A DNA stretch of 64,000 nucleotides from Rhodococcus koreensis (GTDB lineage Bacteria; Actinomycetota; Actinomycetes; Mycobacteriales; Mycobacteriaceae). This document shows positions 10,757 through 19,173 of the stretch, in pieces. Below the pieces are notes generated by a model. The model was not told the origin of the DNA. It worked only from the letters and a program-made list of their open reading frames with translations, and searched no databases. How positions within the stretch are numbered: position 1 is the stretch's first letter; every line of letters begins with the position of its first letter. The position numbers and the translations under genes were made by a program. The stretch is from assembly GCF_900105905.1 (NCBI RefSeq), contig NZ_FNSV01000005.1:4774001-4838000 (forward strand). Reading direction: 5' to 3'.

Positions 10757-10981
10757 ATGGACTGCCAGGACCTCGTCGAACTGGTCACGGCGTACCTCGA
10801 GGACGACATGGATCCCGACGCCCGGGCCCGATTCGAGACCCATCTCGGCGAGTGCTCGGGTTGCGCCACTTATCTGGAGCAGATCGAGCAGACGGTGCAC
10901 ACCCTCGGCACGCTGCCCCCGGAGGAGCTCGATCCGGCGCTGCGCGACCGTCTGCTCGACGCGTTCCGGGAGTGGCGCTAG
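10757..10981 (+). CDS. Small zinc-finger anti-sigma factor
   Basis: Protein of 74 residues with the zf-HC2 motif HLGECSGCATYL (H-x3-C-x2-C) preceded by CQDLVELVTAYLEDDMD. Members of the ZAS family clamp their sigma partner through this helical domain. No membrane segment is present, so the complex is cytoplasmic. It starts 3 nt after the sigma gene ends and has its own GAGAA-type site. The sensed signal is unknown; the cysteines would allow redox sensing as in RsrA. Confidence 0.88.
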   Translation: MDCQDLVELVTAYLEDDMDPDARARFETHLGECSGCATYLEQIEQTVHTLGTLPPEELDPALRDRLLDAFREWR

Positions 10982-11101
10982 CGGCGGGAGAGTTCCCGCA
11001 AAAAATAATGTCCGGCGGGGCGTAACGTTTCGCGCCCTCGCGGACACCGTTCTAGTAGCTGTGAACGCTGGGTTTGCGGCACTCGGACAGGAATTCAGAC
11101 C

Positions 11102-11395
11102 ATGAACGCCACACATTCGCACCAGGACGCCCGACGCACCCACCGCGGCTCGCTGCGGAAGCGGATCGTCACCGTGGTGGTGGCCGCGGCTGCTCTCGGC
11201 GTCCTTCCCATCGGCGCCGCGGCTGCTGTTACCCCGGTCGCCGACCACACGGTCGTAGCAGTGGCCGCCCCCGACACCGGCCGCGACATCCCCGGCGGCA
11301 ACGACGACCGGACCCGCGACCGTCAGCGTGAACAGCGGCAGGAGCGCAGGGCCGAGGACATGCCCGCGATCATCTGGACCATCCCGCTCACCTGA
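11102..11395 (+). CDS. Small secreted hypothetical protein
   Basis: A 97-residue protein with a clear export signal: a basic start (RRTHRGSLRKR) followed by the hydrophobic core IVTVVVAAAALGVLPIGAAAA, probable cleavage after AAA. The mature part is small and charged (RTRDRQREQRQERRAED), ending PAIIWTIPLT. An AGGAATTC site precedes the ATG. It follows the sigma/anti-sigma pair by 120 bp and could be a target of that sigma factor. No family is recognised. Confidence 0.65.
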   Translation: MNATHSHQDARRTHRGSLRKRIVTVVVAAAALGVLPIGAAAAVTPVADHTVVAVAAPDTGRDIPGGNDDRTRDRQREQRQERRAEDMPAIIWTIPLT

Positions 11396-11423
11396 CGTTC
11401 AGCCCTTGCCGGACAACTAGTTT

Positions 11424-11451
11424 CGCAGCAGTCGCGGGTGCGACTGCTGCG
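11424..11451. terminator. Bidirectional hairpin terminator
   Basis: Perfect 12-bp stem (CGCAGCAGTCGC with its complement) and a GGGT loop between the convergent small secreted protein gene and the Lrp gene. A TAGTTT stretch precedes it on the left. Confidence 0.7.
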
Positions 11452-11477
11452 TTCGGCGTGCAAGGTCGGGTGAATTT

Positions 11478-12494
11478 CTAGGCCGGGTCGTCGTGCAGTG
11501 TGGACAGCCCGGTGACGAATCCCCGGGCATCCAGCAGGCGCCCCGAGTGCACCGCGGGGCGGATGACGACGGCGCGGTCGGCGATGCGGGCGCCGGCGAG
11601 GACCTTCTCGAGTAGGGCTTCGAAACGGTTGACGTCGGCCAGGTCTCGCACCCACAGGGTCATGAGGAGGTTGTACCGGCTCGCGGTGGTCACCGCGAGC
11701 CGGACTTCCGCGAGCCGGGACAGCGTCGACCGGAGCCGGTCGATGGACGACGCAGGCACCTGCACGAAGTACCAGGCGTTGATCGGCCACCCGGTGTAGC
11801 TGCGCGCGACGTCCGTCCGGAGGACGAGGTCACCCGAGTGGCGCATCGTGGCGATGGCGTCGGCAACTCGCTGGGTGCTGACGCCGGCCTTCGCGGCGAT
11901 GTCACCGGCCGGGGTCCGGCCGTCGCGGTACAATGCGCGGATGACGACCTCCTGAAGGTCGGCGGGAACCTGCCGGGCGGCACGCGGCCGCGGTGCTTTG
12001 GCCGCGGGGACCCGCTGCGCTTCTTCGTCGGAGAGTGCGTTCAACCTCCAGACACTGCCCTCCACGAGGATCTCGGTGACGAGGTGAGTACGGGCGTGGG
12101 TGATCAGACGCTGATCCCCCAGCCGGTCGATGACGAACGCCGACAAGGACTCCAGGTCCGGTCCCGCGACCACGGCGACGAGATCGCGCCCACCGGACGT
12201 GTGATCGATGGTGCGCACGATTTCTTCGTCGGCGAGCAGAAATGCGGTCTCGGCGGCCTTTCCCTGCGCGCATTCGATCTCGACGACGGCCACGGCGGGA
12301 AAGTGACGACGCTGCCCGCTGATCCACGCGAGCCCCTCTTCGGTGATCCTGGCCCAGCGCCGGGCGAGCGCGACCGGATCGGTCGCGAGAGCCCTACCCA
12401 GTTCGGTCCACGACGCCCGCGGCTCGAGTTGCAGTGCGTGAATCAGCCGTAGATCGGCGTCTCTCCGCAGAGAATCCTGATTCGGTGAAGTCAC
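11478..12494 (-). CDS. Tandem Lrp/AsnC-family transcriptional regulator
   Basis: A 338-residue protein containing two Lrp-type halves. The first helix-turn-helix is near residues 8-60 (RRDADLRLIHALQLEPRASWTELGRALATDPVALARRW), and the second begins near residue 176 (DLQEVVIRALYRDGRTPAGDIAAKAGVSTQRVADAIATM) with a following RAM-like ligand domain. Such double proteins occur in actinobacteria. The start is GTG 12494. It is divergent from the transporter/amidase/M20 operon, only 85 bp away, so it most likely controls that operon in response to an amino-acid-like or amide ligand. Confidence 0.86.
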   Translation of the reverse strand: MTSPNQDSLRRDADLRLIHALQLEPRASWTELGRALATDPVALARRWARITEEGLAWISGQRRHFPAVAVVEIECAQGKAAETAFLLADEEIVRTIDHTSGGRDLVAVVAGPDLESLSAFVIDRLGDQRLITHARTHLVTEILVEGSVWRLNALSDEEAQRVPAAKAPRPRAARQVPADLQEVVIRALYRDGRTPAGDIAAKAGVSTQRVADAIATMRHSGDLVLRTDVARSYTGWPINAWYFVQVPASSIDRLRSTLSRLAEVRLAVTTASRYNLLMTLWVRDLADVNRFEALLEKVLAGARIADRAVVIRPAVHSGRLLDARGFVTGLSTLHDDPA

Positions 12495-12579
12495 TTTGCA
12501 TCAATTCCTGACATTTTACCTATCGGATTTCAATCCAGCTGAGGATACGGCCACCACACGGTTTCTGCTGGAGGAACAT

Positions 12580-14058
12580 ATGAGCACTGCGCCACACACC
12601 GGCACGAGGCGGACCACCGGAACGTCCGCGGCGGTCGGTTTTCTGATCGTCATGGAGTTCGGCAGCGGTCTGCTGCAGGGGTGGTATCCCCCGCTCCTCA
12701 CGAGCATCGGACAAGAACACGGGACCTCGGCGGCAGCGCTGAACTGGGTGAATGCGATCTTCCTGCTCGCATCGGTGGCCTGCGTTCCGATCATCGCCAA
12801 GCTCGGTGACATGTACGGCCACCGCAGGATGCTCGTGGCGTCCGCAGCGGCGGTGGCCGTAGGATCCTTCGTCGTCGCGTTCGCTCCGTCGTTCGCCGTG
12901 CTTCTCGCGGGCCGCGCCCTGCAGGCCCCGCTGATCGCTTTCCTGCCTTTGGAATTCGCCATCGTCCGGCACCGCGCTCCCGACCGGGCGGGGCGCAACA
13001 TCGGCCACCTGATCGGGGCACTCACCGGCGGTGTGATCGTCGGTGGTTTCGTCGCCGGCTGGTTCATGACCCGAATCGACAACCTGACGGTGGTGCTGCT
13101 GGTTCCCGGAATCATGCTGGCGCTCTGCGTTCCCGTCGCCCATTTCCTGGTGCGGGAGACGACCGTTCGCAGTGCGGGGCGGATCGACTGGGCCGGGGCG
13201 GCACTGCTGTCCGCCGGTCTGCTCATGGTCCTGGGAGGGGTGTCCAACGGCAACGCCATCGGGTGGGGAAGCCCACTGATCGTCGTCCTCGTCGCCGGGG
13301 GTGCGGCCACCCTGGTCGCGTTCGCGGTCGTCGAGAATCGAACGGTCAATCCCCTCATCGACTTTCGTGTCCTGACGAAGGGCCGGCTGGTTCTCCCGAT
13401 GCTCATCGCCGCACTGCTTGGAGCCCAGTCGTTCGGTTCCCAGGCGCCCATCTCGCTGTTCTCGAGGGCCGACCCGAATGCGTACGGATACGGCCTGGGC
13501 GTGTCGGCCACGATCGCGGGTCTCCTCCTGTCGATCACCGCCACCGGCGCCTTCATCGCCTCGACGATCAGCGACCGGATCGCTCGCGCACTGACACCCC
13601 GTTATGCGGTCGCATTCGGCGCCCTCGTCAGCGGAGCCGCGTATGCGGCGATGATCGTCTCCCACGACGGCGTGCTCACCTTCTCGATCTGGTTGTTCCT
13701 GCTGGGATTCGGCATCGGAACGCTCGCCGGCGTCGTACCTGCGATCATCGTCAGCCGCGCTCCCGAAGACTCGGTCGGAATCGCCTCCGGCGTCTACAAC
13801 AGCTCCCGAACGGGTGCGGGATCGATTGCAGGCGCGATGTTCGCCCTGCTGATGTCATCACTGGTCACGTCGGTGACCGTCGGTGAGAAGACGAGTTCGA
13901 TCTCGTCGTTCACCTCGTACGCCACCGTCTGGGCGATCTGCGCCGCCCTCTGCATCGGCATCGCCGTCCTGTCCCCGTTCCTCGATTCGCGCCGCCCGCG
14001 GACCGCCTCCGAGACCCCCGCACCGCCTGCCGGCGAGAACGAGCCGGCACCCGCCTGA
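12580..14058 (+). CDS. MFS transporter, DHA2-like
   Basis: Membrane protein of 492 residues with about 14 hydrophobic segments. MFS signatures are AKLGDMYGHRRMLV after helix 2 and IDWAGAALLSAGLLMVLGGV in the middle, typical of the DHA2 drug:H+ group. ATG 12580 has GAGGAACAT immediately upstream. It is first in an operon with an amidase and an AbgB-like hydrolase, so although the family is best known for export, uptake or exchange of an amide or acyl-amino acid is plausible here. The divergent Lrp gene is the likely regulator. Confidence 0.87.
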   Translation: MSTAPHTGTRRTTGTSAAVGFLIVMEFGSGLLQGWYPPLLTSIGQEHGTSAAALNWVNAIFLLASVACVPIIAKLGDMYGHRRMLVASAAAVAVGSFVVAFAPSFAVLLAGRALQAPLIAFLPLEFAIVRHRAPDRAGRNIGHLIGALTGGVIVGGFVAGWFMTRIDNLTVVLLVPGIMLALCVPVAHFLVRETTVRSAGRIDWAGAALLSAGLLMVLGGVSNGNAIGWGSPLIVVLVAGGAATLVAFAVVENRTVNPLIDFRVLTKGRLVLPMLIAALLGAQSFGSQAPISLFSRADPNAYGYGLGVSATIAGLLLSITATGAFIASTISDRIARALTPRYAVAFGALVSGAAYAAMIVSHDGVLTFSIWLFLLGFGIGTLAGVVPAIIVSRAPEDSVGIASGVYNSSRTGAGSIAGAMFALLMSSLVTSVTVGEKTSSISSFTSYATVWAICAALCIGIAVLSPFLDSRRPRTASETPAPPAGENEPAPA

Positions 14059-14092
14059 TCACGTCACGTCATTCGAACGAGAGGAAATACCC

Positions 14093-15487
14093 ATGCCCGA
14101 CCAGACAATCGCCGGACGCAGCGTCGCCGAACTGAACGACGCATTCGCCGGCGGATCGTTGACACCGCTCGACGCACTGGAGTCGACCATCGCGCGCATC
14201 GCCGCCAAGGACGACACGCACCGTGCGGTCTATGTGATCGACGCGGACGAGGCCCGCGAATCCGCCAGGCGCAGCGGCGAGCGGTGGCGCAGCGGCGCCG
14301 CACTGGGCCCGCTGGACGGAATCCCGGTGACGATCAAGGAGAACACCGCGAAAGCCGGTCTGCCGCAGTCGTACGGAACCGCCGCGCGGGAACCGGTGAT
14401 CGCGACGGAGAACTCGCCCGTCGTCGACCGCCTGCAGGAGGCGGGCGCGGTGGTGGTCGCCAGCACCAGCATGCCCGATTTCAGCGGGCTCGGATCCGGG
14501 GTGTCGTCCCGGCACGGCATCGCGCGCAACGCCTGGAATCCTGCCTGGAACACGGGCGGCTCGTCCTCCGGTGCGGCCGTCGCCGCCGCACTCGGCTACG
14601 CGCCGGTCAACATCGGCACCGACATCGGCGGGTCGATCCGCATACCCGCGGCGATGAACGCCGCGTTCGGTTTCAAACCGTCCTACGGGCGCGTCCCGAT
14701 CAACGACACCTATCTCGGTCGCTGCGCGGGCCCGATCACCCGCTCCGTTCGCGACGCCGCCCACACGATGGCGCTCATCGCCCGCCCCGATTCCCGCGAC
14801 CACAGCTCGCTCCCCGACGAATCGATCGACTGGACCGACCTGGACGTCGACATCCGCGGGCTCCGCCTCGGAGTCAATTTCGGCCCGGTGGAGGGCAAGA
14901 CCGCCGACCCCGAGATCGTCGCCGCGATACGCCGGGCCGTCGCCGTGTTCGAGGCAGCGGGCGCACAGGTGGAGACCGTCGAGCCGTATCTGTCCCGGGA
15001 CTACCTGAGCACCGGATTCATCCCGTTCTTCACCGCGCATCTGTGGGCGCAGATGAACGACAAGAACATCGTCGACGATCTGAGCCGGGCCGATCAGGAG
15101 ATGGTCGCTGCGGTCTCGCGCATCGACTCGCTGTCCTCCCTCGAGCTCATCCAGGCGTACGACTCGATCGGGCCGTTCGTACAGGAGACCGTGAACATGC
15201 TCGGACGCTACGACGCCGTCCTGTCGCCCACCTCCGGCATCCTCGCCGGACCCGCGGAGAGCCGGATGATGACCGAGTTCGCGGGCCCGGCGAACTTCAC
15301 GTCCGCGTTCAATGCCGCGGGCACCCCCGCCGCGTCGATCAACTGCGGCTTCTCGAAGGACGGACGGCCGATAGGCCTGCAGATCGCCGCCGATCGACGG
15401 CAGGACCTGACCGTTCTTCAGGTCGCCGCATGGTACGAGGCACACCGCGGCCCCGAGGCGACACCGCAGTGGAATTCCCTCGACTGA
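14093..15487 (+). CDS. Amidase (amidase-signature family)
   Basis: A 464-residue cytoplasmic hydrolase that cleaves a carboxamide. The Ser-cisSer-Lys triad is visible: Lys82 in GIPVTIKENTAK, Ser157 in NTGGSSSGAAV and nucleophile Ser181 in TDIGGSIRIPA, with the usual 24-residue spacing. The start at 14093 follows GAGAGGAAATACCC. It starts 34 nt after the transporter stop and is followed after 37 nt by an M20 hydrolase, suggesting a route that imports an amide-bearing compound and breaks it in two steps. The substrate is unknown. Confidence 0.9.
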   Translation: MPDQTIAGRSVAELNDAFAGGSLTPLDALESTIARIAAKDDTHRAVYVIDADEARESARRSGERWRSGAALGPLDGIPVTIKENTAKAGLPQSYGTAAREPVIATENSPVVDRLQEAGAVVVASTSMPDFSGLGSGVSSRHGIARNAWNPAWNTGGSSSGAAVAAALGYAPVNIGTDIGGSIRIPAAMNAAFGFKPSYGRVPINDTYLGRCAGPITRSVRDAAHTMALIARPDSRDHSSLPDESIDWTDLDVDIRGLRLGVNFGPVEGKTADPEIVAAIRRAVAVFEAAGAQVETVEPYLSRDYLSTGFIPFFTAHLWAQMNDKNIVDDLSRADQEMVAAVSRIDSLSSLELIQAYDSIGPFVQETVNMLGRYDAVLSPTSGILAGPAESRMMTEFAGPANFTSAFNAAGTPAASINCGFSKDGRPIGLQIAADRRQDLTVLQVAAWYEAHRGPEATPQWNSLD

Positions 15488-15524
15488 TCACCCATCGACA
15501 TCTCCTTCGACCGATAGGACGGAC

Positions 15525-16931
15525 ATGAGCACCACCCACGACCTCGCCCGACTGATCGACGAGCTCGCACCCCGCTACACCGCACTCAGCGATGCCATCT
15601 GGGACGACCCCGAATTACGTTGGGAAGAAACAGCATCAGCAGAACGGCACATCGAGCTGGCACGCGCGGAAGGATTCCGCATCACCCCGGCGATCGGCGG
15701 TGTGCCGACCGCGTTCAGCGCGGAAGCCGGTTCCGGTGAACCCGTCATCGCCGTCCTCGGCGAATACGACGCACTCGCCGGCCTCAGCCAGGAGTCCGGC
15801 AACCCGGAACGCACCCCGGACCCGGCCAACACCTCGGGCAACGGCCAGGGCTGCGGTCACCACCTCCTCGGCGCCGGTTCCCTCCTCGCCGCCACCGCCG
15901 TCAAGCGCTACCTGGAGAAGAACGGACTGCCCGGGACCGTCCGCTACTACGGATGCCCGGCCGAGGAAGCCGCGGCCGGGAAGACCTTCATGGTCGCGGC
16001 AGGCGCATTCGACGACGTCGATGCGTCGATCTGCTGGCACCCGGGCGACAGCACCCTCGTGCAGCGCGACCACAGTCTCGCGTACATGCAGTCGTACGTG
16101 CGTTTCACGGGCCTCGCCTCCCATGCCGGGGCGTCACCGGAACTCGGTCGCAGCGCGTTGGACGCACTCGAACTGATGAACGTGGGCGTCAATTTCCTGC
16201 GCGAGCACATGCTCTCCGACTGCCGCATCCACTACGCGATCCTCGATGGCGGCGGCCGCTCGGCGAATGTCGTCCAACCGTACGCCGAGGCGTACTACGT
16301 CGTCCGGGCACCGAATGTCCGGGAGATGCGTGCGTTGTTCGAGCGGGTTCGCAAGATCGCCGAGGGCGCCGCCCTGATGACCGAAACCACGGTGGAGATC
16401 GAGGTCGACGGGGGCTCCTCGAACCTTCTCGGCAACACGGTGCTGGAAACGTCGATGCAGGACACGCTCCTCGAACTCGGACCGGTGCCATTCGACGAGC
16501 AGGACCTCGCCACGGCGCGGCAGTTTCTCACCGACAAGCCGCTCGACATGTTCGGTACCCGAATCGAAGAGGGTGACAGCCCACTGCACGACGGCGTGAT
16601 CACGTTCGACGCCGGCGCGCCCCGGCGAGTGCTCACGGGGTCGACGGACGTCGGCGACGTCAGCTGGGTCACTCCCACCGTGCAGTGCACCACCGCCTGC
16701 GTCAGCCGCGGCACGCCCGCGCACTCGTGGCAACTGGTCGCGCAGGGGAAGCTCCCCGCCGCACACAAGGGCATGGTCCACGCCGCCAAGGTCATGGCCG
16801 GATCGGCGATGAATCTCCTCACCGACGCGACCCTGCTGAAGCTCGCGAAGGAGGAGTTCCTCGAACGAACCACGGAGCAGCCCTACGATTCGCCGCTCGT
16901 CGACGGCGTGATCGCACCGCCGCTGCGGTAG
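15525..16931 (+). CDS. M20-family amidohydrolase, AbgB-like
   Basis: Metal-dependent hydrolase of 468 residues resembling p-aminobenzoyl-glutamate hydrolase subunit B. Metal-site regions are EYDALAGLSQ, GQGCGHHLLGAGS, CPAEEAAAGKTFM and ICWHPGD; the dimerisation domain starts near FTGLASHAGASPELGRSALDA. Typical substrates are N-acyl or N-aroyl amino acids. ATG 15525 follows the amidase by 37 nt. Together with the transporter and amidase it forms a small catabolic operon, perhaps for a blocked amino acid or folate fragment (inference). Confidence 0.88.
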   Translation: MSTTHDLARLIDELAPRYTALSDAIWDDPELRWEETASAERHIELARAEGFRITPAIGGVPTAFSAEAGSGEPVIAVLGEYDALAGLSQESGNPERTPDPANTSGNGQGCGHHLLGAGSLLAATAVKRYLEKNGLPGTVRYYGCPAEEAAAGKTFMVAAGAFDDVDASICWHPGDSTLVQRDHSLAYMQSYVRFTGLASHAGASPELGRSALDALELMNVGVNFLREHMLSDCRIHYAILDGGGRSANVVQPYAEAYYVVRAPNVREMRALFERVRKIAEGAALMTETTVEIEVDGGSSNLLGNTVLETSMQDTLLELGPVPFDEQDLATARQFLTDKPLDMFGTRIEEGDSPLHDGVITFDAGAPRRVLTGSTDVGDVSWVTPTVQCTTACVSRGTPAHSWQLVAQGKLPAAHKGMVHAAKVMAGSAMNLLTDATLLKLAKEEFLERTTEQPYDSPLVDGVIAPPLR

Positions 16932-16937
16932 GTGTGA

Positions 16938-16969
16938 CGAGGCGGGCACTCGTCCGAGTGCCCGCCTCG
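16938..16969 (+). terminator. Perfect palindromic terminator of the amidase operon
   Basis: A 15-bp perfect stem (CGAGGCGGGCACTCG, 16938-16952, with its complement at 16955-16969) starting seven bases after the stop of the M20 gene. No T-run follows, as is common in high-GC actinobacteria. Confidence 0.7.
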
Positions 16970-17058
16970 GATCGATCAGGAATCGAGAAGCGCCGCTCAC
17001 CGGACCGCCCGTAGCGTCATTATCGGAACACGACGGCTGGACCGATGGGAGAGAGCAC

Positions 17059-17523
17059 ATGACCACGAACAACCGAGCAGACAAGCGCAAGCCGGGTACG
17101 CCGGGTGCATTTTCGCGGTGGATGCAGCGGAAGATGAACGCCCGCATGAACCGCAAGATCCGACGCGGCCACGGCCAGTTCATGGGCATGGACGTGCTGA
17201 TCCTCAACACGGTGGGCCGCCGGAGCGGTCAACCGCGGCAGTCACCCCTGGCGTGGTTCCCGGACGGTGACGACGCCCGGCTGGTCGTCGCGTCGGGCGG
17301 GGGGAGCCAGAATCCCGACTGGCACGCCAACCTGATGGCGCACCCCGGGAAGGTGTCGATCGAACTGCCCGGCAGCGACGCCGCCTCCGTCGTCCCGCAG
17401 CAACTCGAGGGCGCCGACCGTGAGCAGGCCTGGCAGCGCATCGCCGCCGCCCAGCCCCGCATCGCGAAGTATCAGAGCAAATCCGATCGTCAGTACCCGG
17501 TCATCCGGCTCACCTCACGATGA
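17059..17523 (+). CDS. Deazaflavin(F420)-dependent nitroreductase-family protein
   Basis: Protein of 154 residues of the split-barrel DUF385/Ddn family. Typical stretches are MDVLILNTVGRRSGQPRQSPLAWFPDGD and SGGGSQNPDWHANLMAHPGKVSIEL, the latter being the family hallmark. Such proteins bind F420H2 (some bind other deazaflavins or flavins) and reduce quinones or nitro compounds. ATG 17059 has a GGGAGAGAGC site. It stands alone. The basic N-terminus (KRKPGTPGAFSRWMQRKMNARMNRK) is usual for the membrane-associated Ddn group. Confidence 0.85.
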   Translation: MTTNNRADKRKPGTPGAFSRWMQRKMNARMNRKIRRGHGQFMGMDVLILNTVGRRSGQPRQSPLAWFPDGDDARLVVASGGGSQNPDWHANLMAHPGKVSIELPGSDAASVVPQQLEGADREQAWQRIAAAQPRIAKYQSKSDRQYPVIRLTSR

Positions 17524-17581
17524 CGGCGGCTCGGCAATGCCGCGGTCACCTTCACCCTGCTCGGCGGCCGCCCCTTACCGT

Positions 17582-18106
17582 TCAGGTCGGTACGAGGAGC
17601 ACCGGTCGTCGGGCGTGGTGGACCAGGGCACCGGACACCGATTCGCCGAGGAACCGTTCCAGCAGTGACATCGCTCCGCCGCGGGAGGTGCCGATGATGA
17701 TCATCAGGGCGTCGTTGGCTTCGGCGATCGTGGTCAGCAGCTGTGCCGGGTTCCCTTCCCTGGAGTAGTAGGCCCAATTGCCGGGCAGCGTGCCCAGCAT
17801 GGTGCAGGCCTCACGGCGCTCGGATTCGACGGCGTCAGCGAAGCGCTGCTCCCAGTCGTCGCGGTCGGGTTCGACGGGCATGTCGTCGATATCAACGATG
17901 TGGGCGACATGCAGAAACGCCCCGAGTCGGCCGGCGAGGTCCATCGCATAGGTCAGGGCGGCGTGGCTCGCCCGGTGTCGGTCGAAGCCGACCACCAGAT
18001 GGCACACCGCGGCGGTCGGTGCAGCGGGTCCGTCCACCCGCAGCGGAGTGCGCCAGTCCCGCAGATTGTCTCGGGCGACGTCGTGGTTTTCCTTCTTGGT
18101 CATCAT
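17582..18106 (-). CDS. Universal stress protein (UspA family)
   Basis: A 174-residue single-domain Usp: HLVVGFDRHRASHAALTYAMDLAGRLGAFLHVAHIVD at the start of the fold and MIIIGTSRGGAMSLLERFLGESVSGALVHHARRPVLLVP at the end. The latter carries the G-x2-G-x9-GS/VS ATP-binding pattern in slightly changed form. ATG 18106 or 18103 both have GAGGAGAGG upstream. It begins 8 nt after the second FluC gene, so it belongs to the fluoride-riboswitch operon and may help cells under fluoride stress (inference). Confidence 0.87.
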   Translation of the reverse strand: MMTKKENHDVARDNLRDWRTPLRVDGPAAPTAAVCHLVVGFDRHRASHAALTYAMDLAGRLGAFLHVAHIVDIDDMPVEPDRDDWEQRFADAVESERREACTMLGTLPGNWAYYSREGNPAQLLTTIAEANDALMIIIGTSRGGAMSLLERFLGESVSGALVHHARRPVLLVPT

Positions 18107-18113
18107 CCTCTCC

Positions 18114-18479
18114 TCACACCGAGGCCAGAGCGAGGCCGATACCACCGGCGACGATCGTCACCAGCAGGGTGCCGACAGCGTTCGCTGCCCCTGTCAGATA
18201 CTGCTGCCGTTGGATCAGCCGGACGGTCTCGAAACTGGCGGTGCTGAAGGTGGTGTACCCACCGCAGAACCCGACACCGACGATCCACTGCACCTGATGC
18301 GACACATCGGCGAAGAGCACCAACCCGACGACGAAGCCCAGTAACAGGGACCCGGTCACGTTGATCGTCGCTGTCGCCCAGGGGAACTCCGACGCCTTCC
18401 GGTGCCTTATCGCCCCGTCGAGCACGAACCGGGCGATGGCGCCGAGACCGCCGGCGCAGGCGATCCACACGGCGATCAC
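18114..18479 (-). CDS. crcB: Fluoride channel subunit FluC/CrcB (second copy)
   Basis: Four-helix membrane protein of 121 residues. Fluc motifs are GGLGAIARFVLDGAI, PWATATINVTGSLLLGFVVG with the conserved Asn, and GFCGGYTTFSTASFETV, the conserved GxxGGxTTFSTF segment. Fluc channels are dual-topology dimers exporting F-; two adjacent genes usually encode a heterodimer with opposite orientation. GTG 18479 overlaps the stop of the first copy by GTGA, supporting equal expression. It lies downstream of a fluoride riboswitch. Confidence 0.92.
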   Translation of the reverse strand: MIAVWIACAGGLGAIARFVLDGAIRHRKASEFPWATATINVTGSLLLGFVVGLVLFADVSHQVQWIVGVGFCGGYTTFSTASFETVRLIQRQQYLTGAANAVGTLLVTIVAGGIGLALASV

Positions 18480-18973
18480 TGCGCAGCCTCCGCCCGCCGC
18501 GACCGGATCCGGGCACCGGCCGCGATCCCGGCGACGGTAGCCACCAGACCAGCGAGCACGCTGCCGGCCGCGTAGGTGCCGGCCTGCCACCACTGGTGAC
18601 CACGCAGGAGCAGGTCGGTATCGACGGCGAGGGTGCTGTAGGTGGTGAACGAGCCGAGCACCCCGGTCCCCACCAACAGGCGGGTCCGCTGGCGCCACCG
18701 GGTGTCCGGGCCGAGCCTGGTCAACGCCTCGAGCAGCCACCCGAGCAGGAGCGCCCCGGCGATGTTGATCGTGAACGTGGTGACCGGCCACCCACCCGCC
18801 ACGGTGGGGAACCACACCCCGAGGTAATAGCGCACCGGTGTTCCCAGGAGTCCTCCTACGCCGACGGCGGCAATGGCCGCGGGGCGCACATGCAGCGGCC
18901 CCGGCGTGCGGGGTGCGGTATCGGGATCGATCGGCAGCGTCGGATTCGGATCGTGGTGACCGTGCACGGACAT
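18476..18973 (-). CDS. crcB: Fluoride channel subunit FluC/CrcB (first copy)
   Basis: Four-helix fluoride channel of 165 residues with a ~35-residue hydrophilic N-terminal tail rich in His/Pro/Asp. Motifs: GVGGLLGTPVRYYLG, PVTTFTINIAGALLLGWLLEA, and GVLGSFTTYSTLAVDT. The ATG at 18973 is only one base after AAGGAG; an in-frame GTG at 18967 is seven bases after it and may be the true start. The ribosome site is part of the hairpin below the fluoride aptamer. Its partner follows with a 4-nt overlap. Confidence 0.91.
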   Translation of the reverse strand: MSVHGHHDPNPTLPIDPDTAPRTPGPLHVRPAAIAAVGVGGLLGTPVRYYLGVWFPTVAGGWPVTTFTINIAGALLLGWLLEALTRLGPDTRWRQRTRLLVGTGVLGSFTTYSTLAVDTDLLLRGHQWWQAGTYAAGSVLAGLVATVAGIAAGARIRSRRAEAAQ

Positions 18974-18975
18974 GC

Positions 18976-19070
18976 TCCTTCCACATCAGGGAAAGGAGCC
19001 ATCAGCCCCGGGCTGGGGCGGTTCAGACAACCCCTTCGCGGGAGTGTCTCGGCGGAGATCCATCGCCGAA
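18976..19070 (-). ncRNA. Fluoride riboswitch (crcB RNA motif)
   Basis: On the minus strand the leader of crcB carries the aptamer consensus: TTCGGCGATGGATCTCCGCC (19051-19070), the internal GTCTGAACC segment, and the 3' half GGGGCTGATGGCTCC (18995-19009). Downstream, GCTCCTTTCC can pair with GGAAGGAGC (18976-19000 region), which contains the ribosome site, so fluoride binding probably frees translation initiation. A promoter is expected just upstream (19075-19130) but no clear boxes were chosen. Confidence 0.9.
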
Positions 19071-19173
19071 ACAAACAATAGCGCCCCCTGCCGGCGGGCG
19101 CACCCCTGTCTGGTGCCCTGCGTGACCTAACCCCTCAGCCCTCCACCGACCGTCGTGGCGGTGGGAGACGAAC

